DNA of 64,000 nucleotides from Bos javanicus (GCF_032452875.1 NC_083876.1:25890001-25954000); one strand, 5' to 3'; numbered from the stretch's first letter, positions 32,215-45,060 are shown. Notes: generated from the letters alone by a model not told the origin. Translations and numbers: made by a program.

Positions 32215-33769
32215 AGTATTGAGGGTTTTCTTATATTTAAGTAATATCTAGTTGGCTCTTTTTCAAAATCTGTGAAGAAAACAGAAGTTCTATGGTAATA
32301 AAAATAAAAGTGGGTTCAATTTTTCTCTATCCATCTGGGCTGACCTAGAGAATGGTCTGCTCATTGCAGCAGCAAGACTTCCAGAGGCAGCAGCCAAAAG
32401 CAGCCTTTGGATACCACATGGAGATGCTGGCCTCAGAGCAGTGAAAGGCAATGAGCAGCTCTAGCTCGGTGACACCTTCCCGGCTCCAACCTGCTTGAGG
32501 TCCAGGTGTTCTAGGGTCCATGTGGCCCAGAAGGAGAAGAACTTCTGTCCATGAAATATGTCTCCTCTCCCTTCCTATGTCAGCCACTCCCCTTGCCCCT
32601 CTTGTTTTCTTGAATACTCAGAACTGCCTGGCTTCTCTCTTCCTCCTGAAAGGAAAAAAAAAAAGTCAATTCCAAAATGACATACTTGTGCACGTCATGT
32701 TCTCCAAAGAGCTCTAAATATATTTTTAAAACCCTTCTCGTTTGCATAGCTCTTGGAAAGATAGATGGCAAATATTAGGTTTACCAATAGGAAAAGGTCC
32801 AGAAAGAGAGTCTCCAGGGACTTTCAAGAGAGAAAACTCACAGAGTTGGACTGGGTTGTTTTGAATGTTTTTCTCTATATTATATCCCATTACAAAATGA
32901 CTGGAAAAGTATAGTCTCTGTGTCATGTACCCCTTACAAATTAAAAATCAGTATAGTAAACATGAAGAAAGAAGGTATCTTAGGGTCCCTAATGGTGTAC
33001 TTCCAGAATTTCTAGTGGGATATAGACAAAGGATAGATGTTACGGTGCTCCTTTTCCCTCAATTTCTAATAAAATATAAACTAATAAAAACATCCCAATG
33101 ATTTATAAAGAATGATTTTTAAAGTAATCAAGTTGAGGTGTAAATGCAGAAGGCCTTGGGTCTTGATCAACAGGGAAGGAGTATGGTCTATTTGACATAT
33201 ACAATCTTTGGGACTTTTTAGCCCAGCTGATGAAGCCGTGGCCACAACTGCTGGTTATTTCCATGAGTCATATTAAAGAGCTTAGACCAGTGCGGTCATC
33301 AAAAGAAGCTCTGCCTTCTGGTTAACTCTGTTTATAAGTGCACCACAGATAGTTCTTCCTGGGGCTACAGAAAAATTTGATTTGCTCTTTGGGTCATTTT
33401 AATGAAATGCTGACTTTCAGTTTGTGATTCTTGGCACTATCCCAATTGCTAAGAAAAATAATTAGGAAAGAGACCCTTCTAAATATATACCATCATCTCC
33501 TAAATATACACCAGTATCTGAGAAACACTCCCAATAGCTCTCTGGGATGAATTTGTTTATGTCTGTGTCTATGTAAAAGCCTACACATGGTCTTGGAAGG
33601 AATTATCAGACTCTGGGATCAAAGTGTACCTTTCTTAATATGTAAACTAGTTCCACCAAGCCAAACAATCAAAATAGGCTTTGCTGCCTTGTAAGCAAAG
33701 ATTTTAGAGCAATTTTGGATATCCAAGGAACATAATCCTGGCAATGAGGCTAGGGAGAAGCATTTTTGT
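32215..33769. other. Non-repeat stretch without recognised genes
   Basis: About 1.5 kb with no repeat or exon that I can identify. Overlapping 60-80 codon frames occur on both strands near 32.35-32.9 kb without a domain signature. Confidence 0.4.
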
Positions 33770-33865
33770 GAATGAATGCATAGAGATTTATGAGCTTGTA
33801 GGCAAGTCATTCAGTCTTTCTAGGTATCAGTTTCCAAGGCTCCATTCAGTTTTAAAAGTCTCTGC
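33770..33865 (+). mobile_element. MIR fragment
   Basis: The text gcttgtaggcaagtcattca, gtctttctaggtatcagttt and ccaaggctcc matches the MIR core and right half. Confidence 0.6.
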
Positions 33866-34205
33866 TTTATAGTCCCCTCAAATTGAAATTTTCAGCTCCA
33901 AAATTATCACTAAGTACATAGGATGAGCCAGTTAAATCTTAGAGCTTATTAAATATTAAAGAATTAGATACAGTCCCTGCCTCCCAGGATTATGAACTGG
34001 CCAGGACATTTACATGATAAATGATAAAACAACCAATCAGATTAAGGACACAAGTGATAATAGGGAGTTGTCTGCAGAGAGAGTAACATGGTAAAAAAAA
34101 TAATTACAAAAATGTTAATTCTTAAAGGATAGGTTTGAGTTGCATTAAAAGTATTCAGTACAGTGTGGTCTTCCTCACTTAAATACTTCTCCCCACTTTG
34201 GCATG

Positions 34206-34478
34206 GAGAAGGCAATGGCACCCCATTCCAGTGCTCTTGCCTGGAAAATCCCATGGACAGAGGAACCTGGTGAGCTGCAGTCCATGGGGTCACTGGGAGT
34301 CGGACACGACTGAGCGACTTCACTTTCACTTTTCACTTTCATGCATTGGAGAAGGAAATGGCAACCCACTCCAGAATTCTTGCCTGGAGAATCCCAGGGA
34401 CGGGGGAGCCTGGTGGGCTGCCGTCTATGGGGCCGCACAGAGTCGGACACGACTGAAGCGACTTAGCAGCAGCAGCAG
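34206..34478 (+). mobile_element. Bov-A2 dimeric SINE with 13-base target duplication
   Basis: Full-length plus-strand dimer ending in a CAG run. Perfect direct repeats ccactttggcatg at 34193-34205 and 34479-34491 flank it, so this is probably one of the younger insertions in the window. Confidence 0.97.
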
Positions 34479-34759
34479 CCACTTTGGCATGTTCTCCTTA
34501 CTGATGCTTTTCTTTCTGCTGAGATTAGTTGGCCCAGTTGTCACTAGCGTTGGAATGCTTCCTGGAATTTCTTTTTCTAACAGCAATTTTTTCTTTATGT
34601 CATTCCTTCAAGACAAATCATAGATCAGAGCAACATACAATATTTACTAAATGCTTGTTGATGATGATAAAAACTCAGTTTGCAAGGCAGCGGCTAAATA
34701 ATTCAAGGAACTGGTCTAATCTGCTATAAGTTTACTAAAAACAGAGAGATACATACATA

Positions 34760-34826
34760 AACTTTATATAACATTTTATATAATATAATTATTTTATATA
34801 TAATATAGTTAATATAACTATAATAT
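34760..34826. repeat. AT-rich low-complexity repeat
   Basis: Overlapping atataatatag and tataatataa units, nearly free of G and C. Confidence 0.7.
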
Positions 34827-34932
34827 AAAATAATGAGCTCCTAGATGGAGAAAATAAAGTGGTGACCACTTGGTGCCACTCTGGATTTAGTAGGAACAAG
34901 TCATGGCATGCTAACTTCTTTATTTAGCCTCT

Positions 34933-34976
34933 TTATTTTTTTTTAATTTTTAATTGGAGTATAATTGCTTTATGGG
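34933..34976 (-). mobile_element. Short L1 3' end fragment
   Basis: The text tttttaattggagtataatt followed by gcttta is the terminal part of an artiodactyl L1 3' UTR in reverse. It ends where the SINE at 34978 begins. Confidence 0.5.
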
Positions 34977-34977
34977 G

Positions 34978-35195
34978 CTTCCCAGGTGGCCCAGTGGTAA
35001 AGAATCCACCTGCCAATACAGGAAACAAAGGAGACATGAGTTTGATCCCTGGGTTGGGAAGACCCCCTGGAGGAGGGCATGGCAACCCACTCCAGTACTC
35101 TTGCCTGGAGAATCTCATGGATGGAAGAGCCTGGTAGGCTGCATGTATGTCCATGGTGTAGCAAAGAGTCTGACATGACTGAAGCAACTGAGCGC
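34978..35195 (+). mobile_element. Bov-tA SINE
   Basis: Full plus-strand copy from gggcttcccaggtggcccag to gactgaagcaactgagcg. A small insertion (tgtatgtc) interrupts the ctgcagtccatgg segment. Confidence 0.95.
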
Positions 35196-35199
35196 TCAC

Positions 35200-37535
35200 A
35201 TATGCTTATATATTATGAAGGCTTTCAGATATATACATTCTTTTTGGATCCAAGGTATCAAAGAAGTAGATTAAGAGTCACAGATTATATGAGAATTTTT
35301 AAAGAAAAATGTTTAAAAGATAGATTGAGTTACTTTGTGAGAGGAAGATTTCCTCTTGAGAAAATTTGGGCTTCAGTGGTGTTTGAATCAATGCCCTTCA
35401 AGATAGTGCTGTTGGGAGACAATTCTTCATGAATCTCTTCATGTGTTTGTGTGCATTGTGGGCAGAGTTAATGATTATGTTTTAATCATAGTTTAATGTT
35501 AATTAAGGTATGGTGAGGTAATACAGAAATCAAAGAGAAGGGGCCTTGAAGTCATGAAAGTTCATGATACTCACAGTTCCCCAGGAAAAATTCAGCAGAC
35601 CATGCAGGGCCAAAAAGGGAAACACCAGAGTCAGTTATGAGGTGGAGAGGAGAAGAGAATGGGAATTGGTGCTCAAGGAACCAGAGAAAATGCTGATATT
35701 TTGACTACTGCTACGCATGTGAGTGATAAACTTTTCTTGTTTATGACTCAAGGCTCTCCTGTCTTCTGCCAGAATCCAAGAAAATGACTGGTTAGCCTAC
35801 TAGCATGAAAGTAGGGTAAAATCTGAGACCTTCACAGTTCTTGACAAAACCTTTCGACATCTTGATTCTGTGATTTTTGAGAGTCTGGAGATAATGTCTT
35901 AGTGCAAACAACATATACTAATGATGAGAATTCCAGTGTCTGGCATCTGATAAAGAGGTGACTGAGAGCAGGTGAGAATTTGAAGAGATTACTGGGACAA
36001 ATTTCATGGATAGCCATCTCTTCAGCCTCTGTTATGGCCCATTCTCGTGTTGTGAAAGATCTTGAGCACAATATTGATGGGTCTAGAAATATAGCCATTT
36101 CCCAGGTAAATTGTGTTATTTCAAATTTCTACTGAACAAGGATGTCCTGTTTTAGAGATATGACCTAACCTGAACTGTATTTGAGGTCGTACAATAATTG
36201 GTTGCATCACACAAAGTTCTTCTTTTCTGTCCCCCAAATGTATAAAAGGTAATGTGGCAAACACATGACCTACTAATTTTACTATCAACACCAATTACAT
36301 CTCTTTTCCATGAGACCTTCCCATTAGTATGGTTCAAACAGTAAGACTATAGTGTATTTTCTTTTTTTGAATATCACTTCTGTGAGGGAATAGTGATAAA
36401 AGAGTGATTTATTTCTCTGAAATTCCAACAGCTTTAGCAAGACTGTTTATGTGATTATTTTTGTTTTTTTAGACAAGTTTTTCCAATTATTTTATAAGTA
36501 TTTCATCAAGTTAAGAAATGTGAAACTTCATATGTACCTGGGAATATTTGTGTGTGTGGACTTCTGTGGAATGTGCACATGCTGAAGTGAGATTTACTGT
36601 CTGGATGCTTCAGGTCTTGAGCTGGGTAAGAGAAAGCTATAATGAGAGTCAACCCTAGCCACTCATCCCACGTCTCCCATGACTGGCTTTAGAACTGATA
36701 TTCAGGACTGATGCTTCACCCAAGCTTGCAAGGGGAAGCAAGGGGAAGAAGCTGAAACACCCGGACCAGAATGGGAGCAAGGAGCGCCTTGCTCCTTCTG
36801 GATAAGTTGACAGCTGAAGACTGAGTGCCAAACTGGTGTCTGGCTCCAGAATGTCTCTGGTCTATGACACAACACAGTTTGCCCCATAAAGACTTTGAAA
36901 AATGAATGGGAAAACAGTTGGCTTATTGAAATCTTATAGTTAGGGTGGGAAAATTGCTTTCATTGTTTATAAAAATAATACATTCCAAAAATGGTGTATA
37001 GGGGAGAGTTTTAATTTTCTCACTCCCCATTTGATTTTTTTTTCTCATATTTCAGAGAATAATATGGGGGGAAAATGGGAACTGATAGCATATGTTTCAG
37101 TTGGGTGGCTTGTTACTGGAGATAGGACAATCCTAAAGGGAAAAAGAGTTGCTTATCTCATGGGAAAAAACTTTAGTCACTGGAAATAGAGCAATATTTA
37201 GGTGACTTGTTAAAAGCAGGAAAGAGTCTGTATGTATATTCACAAGTGATCAGTGGGATGCATAAAGCTCTGGATCATTCCAATAGTATTGTACCCCATG
37301 TGAAAACTGGCTAGCATTACAGGTCAGGCATATGCCCCAAAGGGCCCAGGCCCTGTGGATCAAGCATCAGACACAATTCATGAGGAAGATCCCAATCTCT
37401 CGGATTCTTCTGAAAACTTGGCCCCAGCACTTTTCATGGGTCTCGTGTCTAACTGCCATCGAATGAATAGAGCATAATTTGTAGATTACAAGATTTGCTT
37501 TTGAAAAAACCCAAGTTAATCTAATAATTAATGGA
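35200..37535. other. Non-repeat stretch of 2.3 kb without recognised genes
   Basis: No known repeat recognised and no open frame longer than about 90 codons in the non-SINE part. I see nothing I can assign. Confidence 0.4.
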
Positions 37536-37539
37536 ACTG

Positions 37540-38168
37540 TCAGATCAGACCAGATCAGTCGCTCAGTCGTGTCCGACTCTTTGCGACCCCATGAATCGCA
37601 GCACGCCAGGCCTCCCTGTCCATCACCAACTCCCAGAATTCACTGAGACTCACGTCCATCGAGTTAGCCATCTCACCCTCTGTCGTCCCCTTCTCCTCCT
37701 GCCCCCAATCCCTCCCAGCATCAGAGTCTTTTCCAAGGAGTCAACTCTTCGCATGAGGTGGCCAAAGTACTGGAGTTTCAGCTTTAGCATCATTCCTTCC
37801 AAAGAAATCCCAGGGCTGATCTCCTTCAGAATGGACTGGTTGGATCTCCTTGCAGTCCAAGGGACTCTCAAGAGTCTTCTCCAACACCACAGTTCAAAAG
37901 CATCAATTCTTCGGTGCTCAGCCTTCTTCACAGTCCAACTCTCACATCCATACATGACCACAGGAAAAACCATAGCCTTGACTAGACGAACCTTTGTTGG
38001 CAAAGTAATGTCTCTGCTTTTGAATATGCTATCTAGGTTGGTCATAACTTTCCTTCCAAGGAGTAAGCGTCTTTTAATTTCATGGCTGCAGTCACCATCT
38101 GTAGTGATTTTGGAGCCCAGAAAAATAAAGTCTGACACTGTTTCCACTGTTTCCCCATCTATTTCCCA
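37540..38168 (-). mobile_element. BovB LINE, 5'-truncated, with 165-codon remnant of its reverse-transcriptase ORF
   Basis: Minus-strand BovB 3' portion. From 38147 down to 37650 one frame stays open for 165 codons, with blocks FIFLGSKI, RDITLPTKVRLVKAM, CESWTVKKAE and LQYFGHLMRR. It lacks the whole N-terminal part and the catalytic YADD region. A deletion of about 13 bases near 37664 (after ccatcgagt) shifts the frame before the normal C-terminus. This is a dead element, not a gene. Confidence 0.96.
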
Positions 38169-38199
38169 TCACAGTAATTTAACTGTAAAATAACTGAGT

Positions 38200-38620
38200 A
38201 GTACCTTATCAAGAAATATGAGGCTTATGTTAAGAAAACCATAAATATTTACTGAGATGTAAAAAAAGTTTTGCTATATAGAGATGTATCATATTTTAAG
38301 GAAGATGGAATCTGACAAATGTTAATTATTCTAAATTAATTTACATGTTTATACAGATTCTAATAAAAATTATCCTCTCTACCCAAAACTTGTGTCATTT
38401 AGGGATATTAAAAACTACTTATTTTTAATGGAACTAAACAGAAAAATTTAGCCAAGAACATTTGGAGATTAAAACAAAATAAAAAGAGTAGTTAAGAAGG
38501 AATTTGTTTTACTAGATATTAAAACTTTATGTAAAAATTTAATATGGTGTTAAGATCAATGGATAGATCAATGTAACAGAAAATATAGGTCTGGGTGTTG
38601 ATCCCTTACTTCTTAGGGAT
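38200..38620 (+). mobile_element. Old L1 (L1M-type) ORF2 remnant
   Basis: Diverged plus-strand match to the late ORF2 region of L1: agattctaataaaaattatc, gaaggaatttgttttactag, atattaaaactttatg, and atcaatggatagatcaatgt, aacagaaaat. No open frame remains. Confidence 0.65.
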
Positions 38621-38834
38621 AAACATTGCAGTCACGATAATCCTGTTTGTGGGTTGCCTACACCAGGTGTGTAGGTCTGGACTATGCCATGTCTCTGCCC
38701 CTTCTACCCATCTCATTGTGGTTCTTTCTTTGTATCTTTAGTTGTGGGAAATATTTTCTACGAGTCTTCAGGTCATGCCCAGGGGCAATCGCTCTATGAA
38801 TAGTTGTAATTTTGATGGCCTGTGAAAGGAGATG

Positions 38835-39034
38835 CGGCTTCCCAGGTGGCGTTAGTGGTAAACGACACACCTACCAATGCAAGAGCCTTAAGAGACGTGG
38901 GTTCGATTCCCTGGAGGAGGGCTTGGCAACCCGCTCCAGTATTCTTGCTGGAGAATCCCTTGGACAGGGAGTCTGGAGGACCCTACTACATAGGGTCACA
39001 GAGAGTCAGCCACGACTGAAGCGACTTGACACAA
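38835..39034 (+). mobile_element. Bov-tA SINE with 13-base target duplication
   Basis: Plus-strand copy with small deletions. Direct repeats gtgaaaggagatg at 38822-38834 and gtgaaaggaggtg at 39035-39047 differ at one base. Confidence 0.95.
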
Positions 39035-39237
39035 GTGAAAGGAGGTGAGTTCAGGGGTTTCCTACTCAGACATCTTGGCCACTACCTACTAATTCCAAAG
39101 TAAATTTCATCAAGTCCCTATAAAACCAAAAGCCTATATAAATATAAAAACTTTGCAATGTAAACATAGAAAAAAAAACCAGATTCTTCTGTAATAGTTA
39201 ACTTGAACTATTGTACACAGTTAAATTTATCTAAACC

Positions 39238-39436
39238 TATTGGAAAAGACTTTGACACTGGGAAAGATAGAAGGCAGGAGGAGAAGGGGACAACAGAGGA
39301 TGAGACAGTTGGATGGCATCACTGACTCAATGGACATGAGTTTGAGCAAGCTCCGGGAGATGGTGTGGGAAGCCTGGCATGCTGCAGTCCATGGAGTCGT
39401 AAAAAGTCAGACACACTGAGCGACCGAACAACAATA
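39238..39436 (+). mobile_element. BovB LINE 3' end fragment
   Basis: Plus-strand match to the last 200 bases of BovB, from ttggaaaagactttgacact through gatggcatcactgactcaat to the gcgaccgaacaacaa tail. Confidence 0.92.
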
Positions 39437-40459
39437 AAACCTATGGCATCACTTATTTAGCATCTTGTTTTTGAACTTTGTTTCTAATAAATTTGCTTTG
39501 ATCAGGAAAATCTAGTCATCTAATTTTTTTATGTTTCTATTAGGACCCCAATATACTATTTTTTAAGTTAAAAACTTTAAAGAAAAAAAGAAAAAATGAA
39601 GTTGAACTTTACCTCCACCCTTAATCTCTTTGTCAGAAAAAAATGATTCTAGAAATTGATTACCTGCTAATGAGCAGGCATCCAAAAATAAAAACACTGC
39701 AGGCAACAAAGCTTCTGTTCTAAGAAAGAGATTGATTTCCTTGTTTTGATGATTTTAGTCTTTTGTAGCCTGTCTCCACTGAAAGAGAGCTTTCAATTCC
39801 CCTCAAGACCACAAAATACCCCACTGCTCCCTCATCATTGTGGTCACCAGTGTATTTATCAGTTGTGGCAAATGGTAACCCTTTACACCGTACTTAGCTG
39901 AATATTGTTTGCTTTAGGAACAAAGCACAGAGGACAAAGATTTCAATGCGGTTTTTCATTTGGGGAGGGAGTGGGACTAACACTTGAACTCCAGCTGATT
40001 CTCATCCTCTCAGACCCATGCTATTTGGCAGCTGAAGCTTCACAGAGCCCTCAAGGCTCCAAAGTCTTGAACTCTGACTTGCACAGAGGAGGCAAGAATT
40101 AAATTGGGTGTAATTAACCTGAGAAGCCTCTAGATTCCAGGCCCCTGGTAAAGAGAAAGTTAGAAAGACCACTAGAGCACCCTAAGTTAATTATTATATA
40201 AATAACTCATAAGGAAACAAGTTTCTTCTTCTAAGGATCTCTGCAGGGGACTTTTTTGGGTCAGGATTTATGCTGATTTCAGTACATTTGCAATGCATGT
40301 TAACTCCAGCAAAATCAAAATTAAAAGAAACTACCTCTACCCACGGCCACCCAATATGAATCAAATGAAATCCCCTTCAAGCCTAATATATTAGTGGGGG
40401 CGGGGGTGGTCAAATGGTAAAGGACATAATGTCCTCTATCTTATTTAGTTTATAAAAAA
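39437..40459. other. Non-repeat stretch without recognised genes
   Basis: No repeat or exon recognised. There is a short G-rich run near 40396-40410. Confidence 0.4.
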
Positions 40460-40528
40460 ATACATTAGTTATGACCCACTGAATTGATTTCATGGTGGGT
40501 CACAATCCTCGGTTGAAAAAACACTGGT
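40460..40528. mobile_element. Possible hAT-type DNA transposon end
   Basis: The text tcatggtgggtcacaatcct, then gttgaaaaaacactgg resembles one terminus of an old mammalian hAT element. The other end was not found. Confidence 0.35.
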
Positions 40529-40889
40529 TTTTATGGGAACCCATTTATGAGTGGGAAAAGATTTAGATCTGAAGCATTGAGCCTGTGAATACCCAAGATG
40601 TATAAATTTTTTAAGCAGAATGGCCTGAGAAAGAGGAAGTATAAGGTTGCAAGGCCACCAAGGAGGAAAACCTACATTTTTTTCCACTGGCATTAGATTT
40701 CTTAGAGTCAGAAGCTGAGGTACAACAGTGCGGACTATTTTATTGGTCTTACCCATTTTTCTGCAGATCTATCAGTCCAAGTTTTGAGAAGACTACCAGT
40801 TCAGGCTTTCATTTTTACCAATGGAAATGACAAAAAGTACACTACAAATGGAGCAAAAAGAGAGAAAAAGAAAAAAAAAAAAGACTTTG

Positions 40890-41076
40890 AGGTACTGGAT
40901 AAGAGCATAGACTATGGAGTCAGGCAAGCTTTGAATCAAATTCTGGCCATGCCGCTTACAAATTGGTTACCTTGACGATTTGCTTAAGCTCTATGATGCT
41001 GTTTTCTCATCAGAGTTTCTTGTGGCACTAAAACACTTAGCATAATACTGGGCACAAGATGCTTAATACATATGGT
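40890..41076 (+). mobile_element. MIR SINE
   Basis: The text gataagagcatagactatgg, agtcaggcaagctttgaatc, aaattctggccatgccgctt and gcataatactgggcacaaga follows the MIR consensus order. Confidence 0.85.
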
Positions 41077-41089
41077 GTGATTTTTATAG

Positions 41090-41212
41090 GATGCCTCTGT
41101 CACTAATAAGTTGTGTGACATTGTGCCAATCATTCAACATCTGTGAACCAAGAGGAGCCATGTCTTTCTTATCTACAAAGTGAGGGACTTGAATGATACG
41201 GGTAATGCGTGC
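41090..41212 (+). mobile_element. MIR SINE fragment
   Basis: A second MIR-like core immediately downstream: ctgtcactaataagttgtgt, gacattgtgccaatcattca and ttatctacaaagtgaggga. Confidence 0.7.
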
Positions 41213-41698
41213 CCCAGCTTTAAGTTTCATTCATTAAAATCCATTACCACTAGGAATTTAGGCATACTGGAGCCAGCTAGTGGAAGTATACCTCTTACCT
41301 AGATATACGTGGAAAATACAATCTTTTAGTTTTTCACTATCATCCAGACACTGACTTCTTTAACTAATTACCTTGTTTGTAAAAGTTCTTTAGAAACCAT
41401 TTCAGAATTATGAAAGCCAAACTCCAATGTTTTAGCAGGAAAATAAGCAGGCTGCAGTGACATGATATTGTATTGCTTAGATACCAGAAGTCATGAAAGA
41501 TGTTGCTACATAACATTGATAAAGATCTAACTAAGGATAAGGTTTTCCTGATCCAGTTGTTAGGAGATCTTCTGCCTATTTAATGCTCTAAGGATTATAT
41601 AAAGGCATACTTTTTTGCTTTGTTTTTTTTTTTTTTTTAATCTCAACAGTTGCTTTTCCATTATGGAAGGACCTCTTTCTAGTCTTAGCTATTGGAAA
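41213..41698. other. Non-repeat stretch without recognised genes
   Basis: Nothing identified apart from a T run at 41622-41638. Confidence 0.4.
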
Positions 41699-41832
41699 GG
41701 GAATTCCCTGGTGGTCCAGTGATTAGGACTCTGTGCTTTAACTGCTAAGGGCCCCAGGTTCAATCTTTGGTGAGGGAACTAAGATCCTACAAGCCAAGCA
41801 GCCAAAAAACAAACAAACAACAACAACAAAAA
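41699..41832 (+). mobile_element. CHR-2 type SINE
   Basis: Plus-strand copy from ggaattccctggtggtccag through tttggtgagggaactaagat to an A-rich (caa)n tail. Confidence 0.87.
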
Positions 41833-42479
41833 TTAGAAAAATAAGTCCCATTTTCCTTTTATTCCTAGTCTACTTCCTACTTTATTCTAGGCCATTGTTA
41901 AACAATGTTCCACTGTTTAGTCAGAAGTCATTCAAAATGAGATTTTTCAGTTGTCCCTGAGCTTTTAGTCTTCCTCTCCCTTCCACTTTCTTCTGTTCTA
42001 AAAGAAATAAATGTCCTCCTTTCCATACATTTACCTACTTTTGGTTAGAATCCATAACGTCAACTGCTTCAGCTAGGATTATTTCTGCCTTGTCTATATC
42101 TGTAGAATCTATCTCTGTTTCAAGGGGAATTTATTCTCTCTTCTCTATGCCTCCATTTTGGTTTAGGAATTTATTATGTCTCTCCTTCACAATTGAAACA
42201 GCATCTTACAAGATCACCTAGCCTTTCTTTTTTTTTCTCTCATTTCATATTCTTGCTGCAACCCTTAGCCAAAACTTAAATTATATTACTGAGTAAGTCA
42301 CAACCCTACTTCAAAATCACTAGCAGCTGCTGAGTGTTAAATAAAAAAAGTTTCCAAACTGGGAACTCATTCTTTATTGGATACTCATTACTTATTTGCA
42401 TTTAGAAGCTACCCTATTTAACATCCACTTCTAGCCATGATGTTGGGACTAAACTACTAAATTTACTCCAAGGCATAAA
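41833..42479. other. Non-repeat stretch without recognised genes
   Basis: C/T-rich sequence with no repeat that I can name, possibly a very old LINE. No exon seen. Confidence 0.35.
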
Positions 42480-42944
42480 CAACTACACAACTGGAAAAAA
42501 TGAAAGAACTATTTCAAATGTTTGACAACAGCACAGGACAGTGAACCCCAAGAAAAGAAGAAAAAAATGAGGTGAGTCCATTTTTCCCCAAGGCACATAT
42601 CAGCAGACAGAGAAAAAGATGAATTACCTTTAAGGGAATAATAATAAGAATGATTGTTGTTTATTAATTGGATGTAATGGAAAAAAGGATAAGAGATTAT
42701 TATTTTTTTAATTACTAAAAGAAAAAAAGACTATAACCTAGAATTCTATAAGCAGATAAATTATACTTCAAACTAAGTTGAAGTAAAGAGATTATCAGAC
42801 AAGCCAAATCTGAGAGAATTTATTGCCAGGAGACCTGGGCTACAAGAAGTATATAAAGAAGATTTTCAGGTTGAAAGATAATGCTGTATGAAAATGTGAT
42901 TCTACACAAAGAAATGAAGAACGCCAGATATGGTTAATACATCA
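42480..42944 (+). mobile_element. Old L1 (L1M-type), segment 1 of a split element
   Basis: The text gactataacctagaattcta, taagcagataaattatactt, ctacaagaagtatataaaga and agaaatgaagaacgccagat matches the inter-ORF/5' region of old mammalian L1 elements. It is interrupted by a BovB insertion at about 42945. Confidence 0.75.
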
Positions 42945-43332
42945 GTTCCGTTCAGTCACTCAGTCGTGTCCGACTCTTTGCTACCCCATGCACCGCAGCA
43001 CGCCAGGCCTCCCTGTCCATCACCAACTCCTTGAGTTCACCCAAACCCATGTCCATTGAGTCGGTGATGCCATCCAACCATCTCATCCTCTGTCGTCCCC
43101 TTCTCCTCCTGCCCTCAATCTTTCCCAGCATCAGGGTCTTTTCCAATGAGTCAGCTCTTCGCGTTAAGTGGCCAAAGTATTGGAGTTTCAGCTTCAACAT
43201 CAGTCCTTCCAATGAACACCCAGGACTTATCTCCTTTAGGATGGACTAGTTGGATCTCCTTGCAGTCCAAGGGACTCTCAAGAGTCTTCTCCAACACCAC
43301 AGTTCAAAAGCATCAATTCTTTGGCACTCAGA
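42945..43332 (-). mobile_element. BovB LINE 3' portion inserted in the old L1
   Basis: Minus-strand BovB end. An 86-codon frame (43212 to 42952) keeps the family's C-terminus with blocks LQYFGHLTRRADSLEK and VHGVAKSRTRLSD and the natural stop. Upstream, near 43250, a CAG to TAG change creates a premature stop. It is heavily 5'-truncated. Confidence 0.95.
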
Positions 43333-43521
43333 TTTCACATAGGTAAATATAAAATGCTTTTCATATCATAATTTTTTTAAAAAAACTAGTTGACTCCTTA
43401 AAGCAAAAACAATCACAGGATTTATGACATATGTGGTAGCACAAAAGATGAGAAGGAAGAAAATGAAATTATATGTTATCAAGATTTTTATTATATATAA
43501 ATTATTATAATATTTCTGGTG
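43333..43521 (+). mobile_element. Old L1 (L1M-type), segment 2
   Basis: Resumes after the BovB with aggtaaatataaaatgcttt, gttgactccttaaagcaaaa and atgacatatgtggtagcaca, which directly follow segment 1 in the old L1 consensus order. Confidence 0.7.
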
Positions 43522-43528
43522 AAATTCA

Positions 43529-43617
43529 ATACCTGTGGCAGATTCATTTCGATATTTGGCAAAACCAATACAATATTGTAAAGTTTTAAAATAAAATAAA
43601 ATTTTAAAAAATAAAAT
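43529..43617 (+). mobile_element. Ruminant L1 3' end fragment inserted in the old L1
   Basis: The text acctgtggcagattcatttc, gatatttggcaaaaccaata, caatattgtaaagtttt and an A-rich tail is the terminus of a young ruminant L1. The direct repeat aaattca at 43522-43528 and 43618-43624 is a probable target duplication. Confidence 0.85.
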
Positions 43618-43624
43618 AAAATTC

Positions 43625-45020
43625 ATGTAATAAATCCTAAATTAACTACTATAAAAATAAAATTTTTTAAATATGTAGATGAATTAGTAAAGGAGATGAA
43701 GTACTAAAAATTACTCAATCCAAAAGAAAGTCAGAAAAGCAGGGAAAAGCCTACAGATTATGTGAACAAATAAAGCTCAAATAAGACAGTAGGCTTATAA
43801 CCAAACATAAACTCTCCAACAAAAATAAGTTCAATAAGCTCAATTATTAGTAGCTTAAAAGAGGAATACATTAAGTATAAAAAAACAGCTACAAATAGGC
43901 TAAAATTAAAGGATGGGAAACACTACTCATAAAAAGTTTGCCTGTATCAAAAGCAGACAGAGTAGACTTCAGAAAAAAAAAGTATTGACAAAGATATAAG
44001 GAACATCTCATGATGATAAAAGGGTCAGTCTATCAGGAGGAGGTGGAAATCGTAAATGGGTGTGTATGCATCTAAAAACAGAACTTCAAAAATACACAAA
44101 ACAAACACTTAATATGACCAGAGCGAGAAATAGACAAATCCACAATTGTAGTTAAAGATTTCAATATTCCTCTCTCAGGAATGATGGAAAATTTGGCATA
44201 AGTCACTAGGGATATAGAAAGTTTGAATAACACTATCAGCAAACTGAACCCATTTGATGTTGTAGAATATTACATCCTTTGACAGTATTCTTTTCAAGCT
44301 CACTTAAAACATACAGAGATAGATCAGATGCTGGGCCATAAAATAAGTCTCAAAAAATATTGAAGAATTGGGATAGTTCAAAACATGTTCTCTGAACACA
44401 ATACTACTCTAGAAGTCAGAAAAAGAAGTATACCTGGAAATCATCAAATATTTGGAAATTAAACAACAGAGTTCTAAATCATCTATAGATCAAAGAGGAA
44501 ATTCCAAAGAAAACTGACAAATATTTGGAACTGAATGATAATGAAAAAATTAAAATATAGTAGCATATCAAAATATGCAAAATATAGATGTAGCAGGGCT
44601 TGAAGGGCAATTTGTAACTCTAAATGTTCACATTAGGGGAAAAAAAGGTCAAAAGTCAATGATTTAAATTTATAGAATTTAAGAAACTATAAAAGGAAGG
44701 ACAAATTAAATACAAGCAATCATTAAGAGGGATAGAATAAACACAAAAGTAGAAATCAATGAAATGATAGACAATAGAGAAAATCAAGACACTTAAAGCT
44801 TTTTCTTTGCTGCCATTAATAAAATTGATAAATTAATTAGATTGACCAAAAAAATAGAAAAACCCACACAAATTATAATTTTTGAGAATGCAAGAGACAT
44901 TTTTACATTTTCTATAGATATTGGACATCAAAGCAATAATGAGGTGATACTGTATACAATTCCATGACTATAAATTCAACAACTGGGGAAGAGCATAGAT
45001 TCTAAAAGTAGATCCATGCA
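43625..45020 (+). mobile_element. Old L1 (L1M-type), segment 3: decayed ORF2 endonuclease and early reverse transcriptase
   Basis: A continuous diverged plus-strand match to L1 ORF2: gagtagacttcagaaaaaaa, gataaaagggtcagtctatc, gaaatagacaaatccacaat with agatttcaatattcctctct (endonuclease domain), gctgggccataaaataagtc, tttggaaattaaacaacaga and tagaaatcaatgaaatgata. It carries many frameshifts and stops, with no coding capacity left. Confidence 0.85.
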
Positions 45021-45060
45021 TAGGAAGTAGAGATAATAAGTGAAATAAGATAAATGCATA

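Noticed and set aside
37650..38147. A 165-codon minus-strand frame that looks like a gene
   Set aside because: It is the C-terminal half of the BovB reverse-transcriptase protein in a 5'-truncated element with a frame-shifting deletion. It has no promoter or start region of its own.
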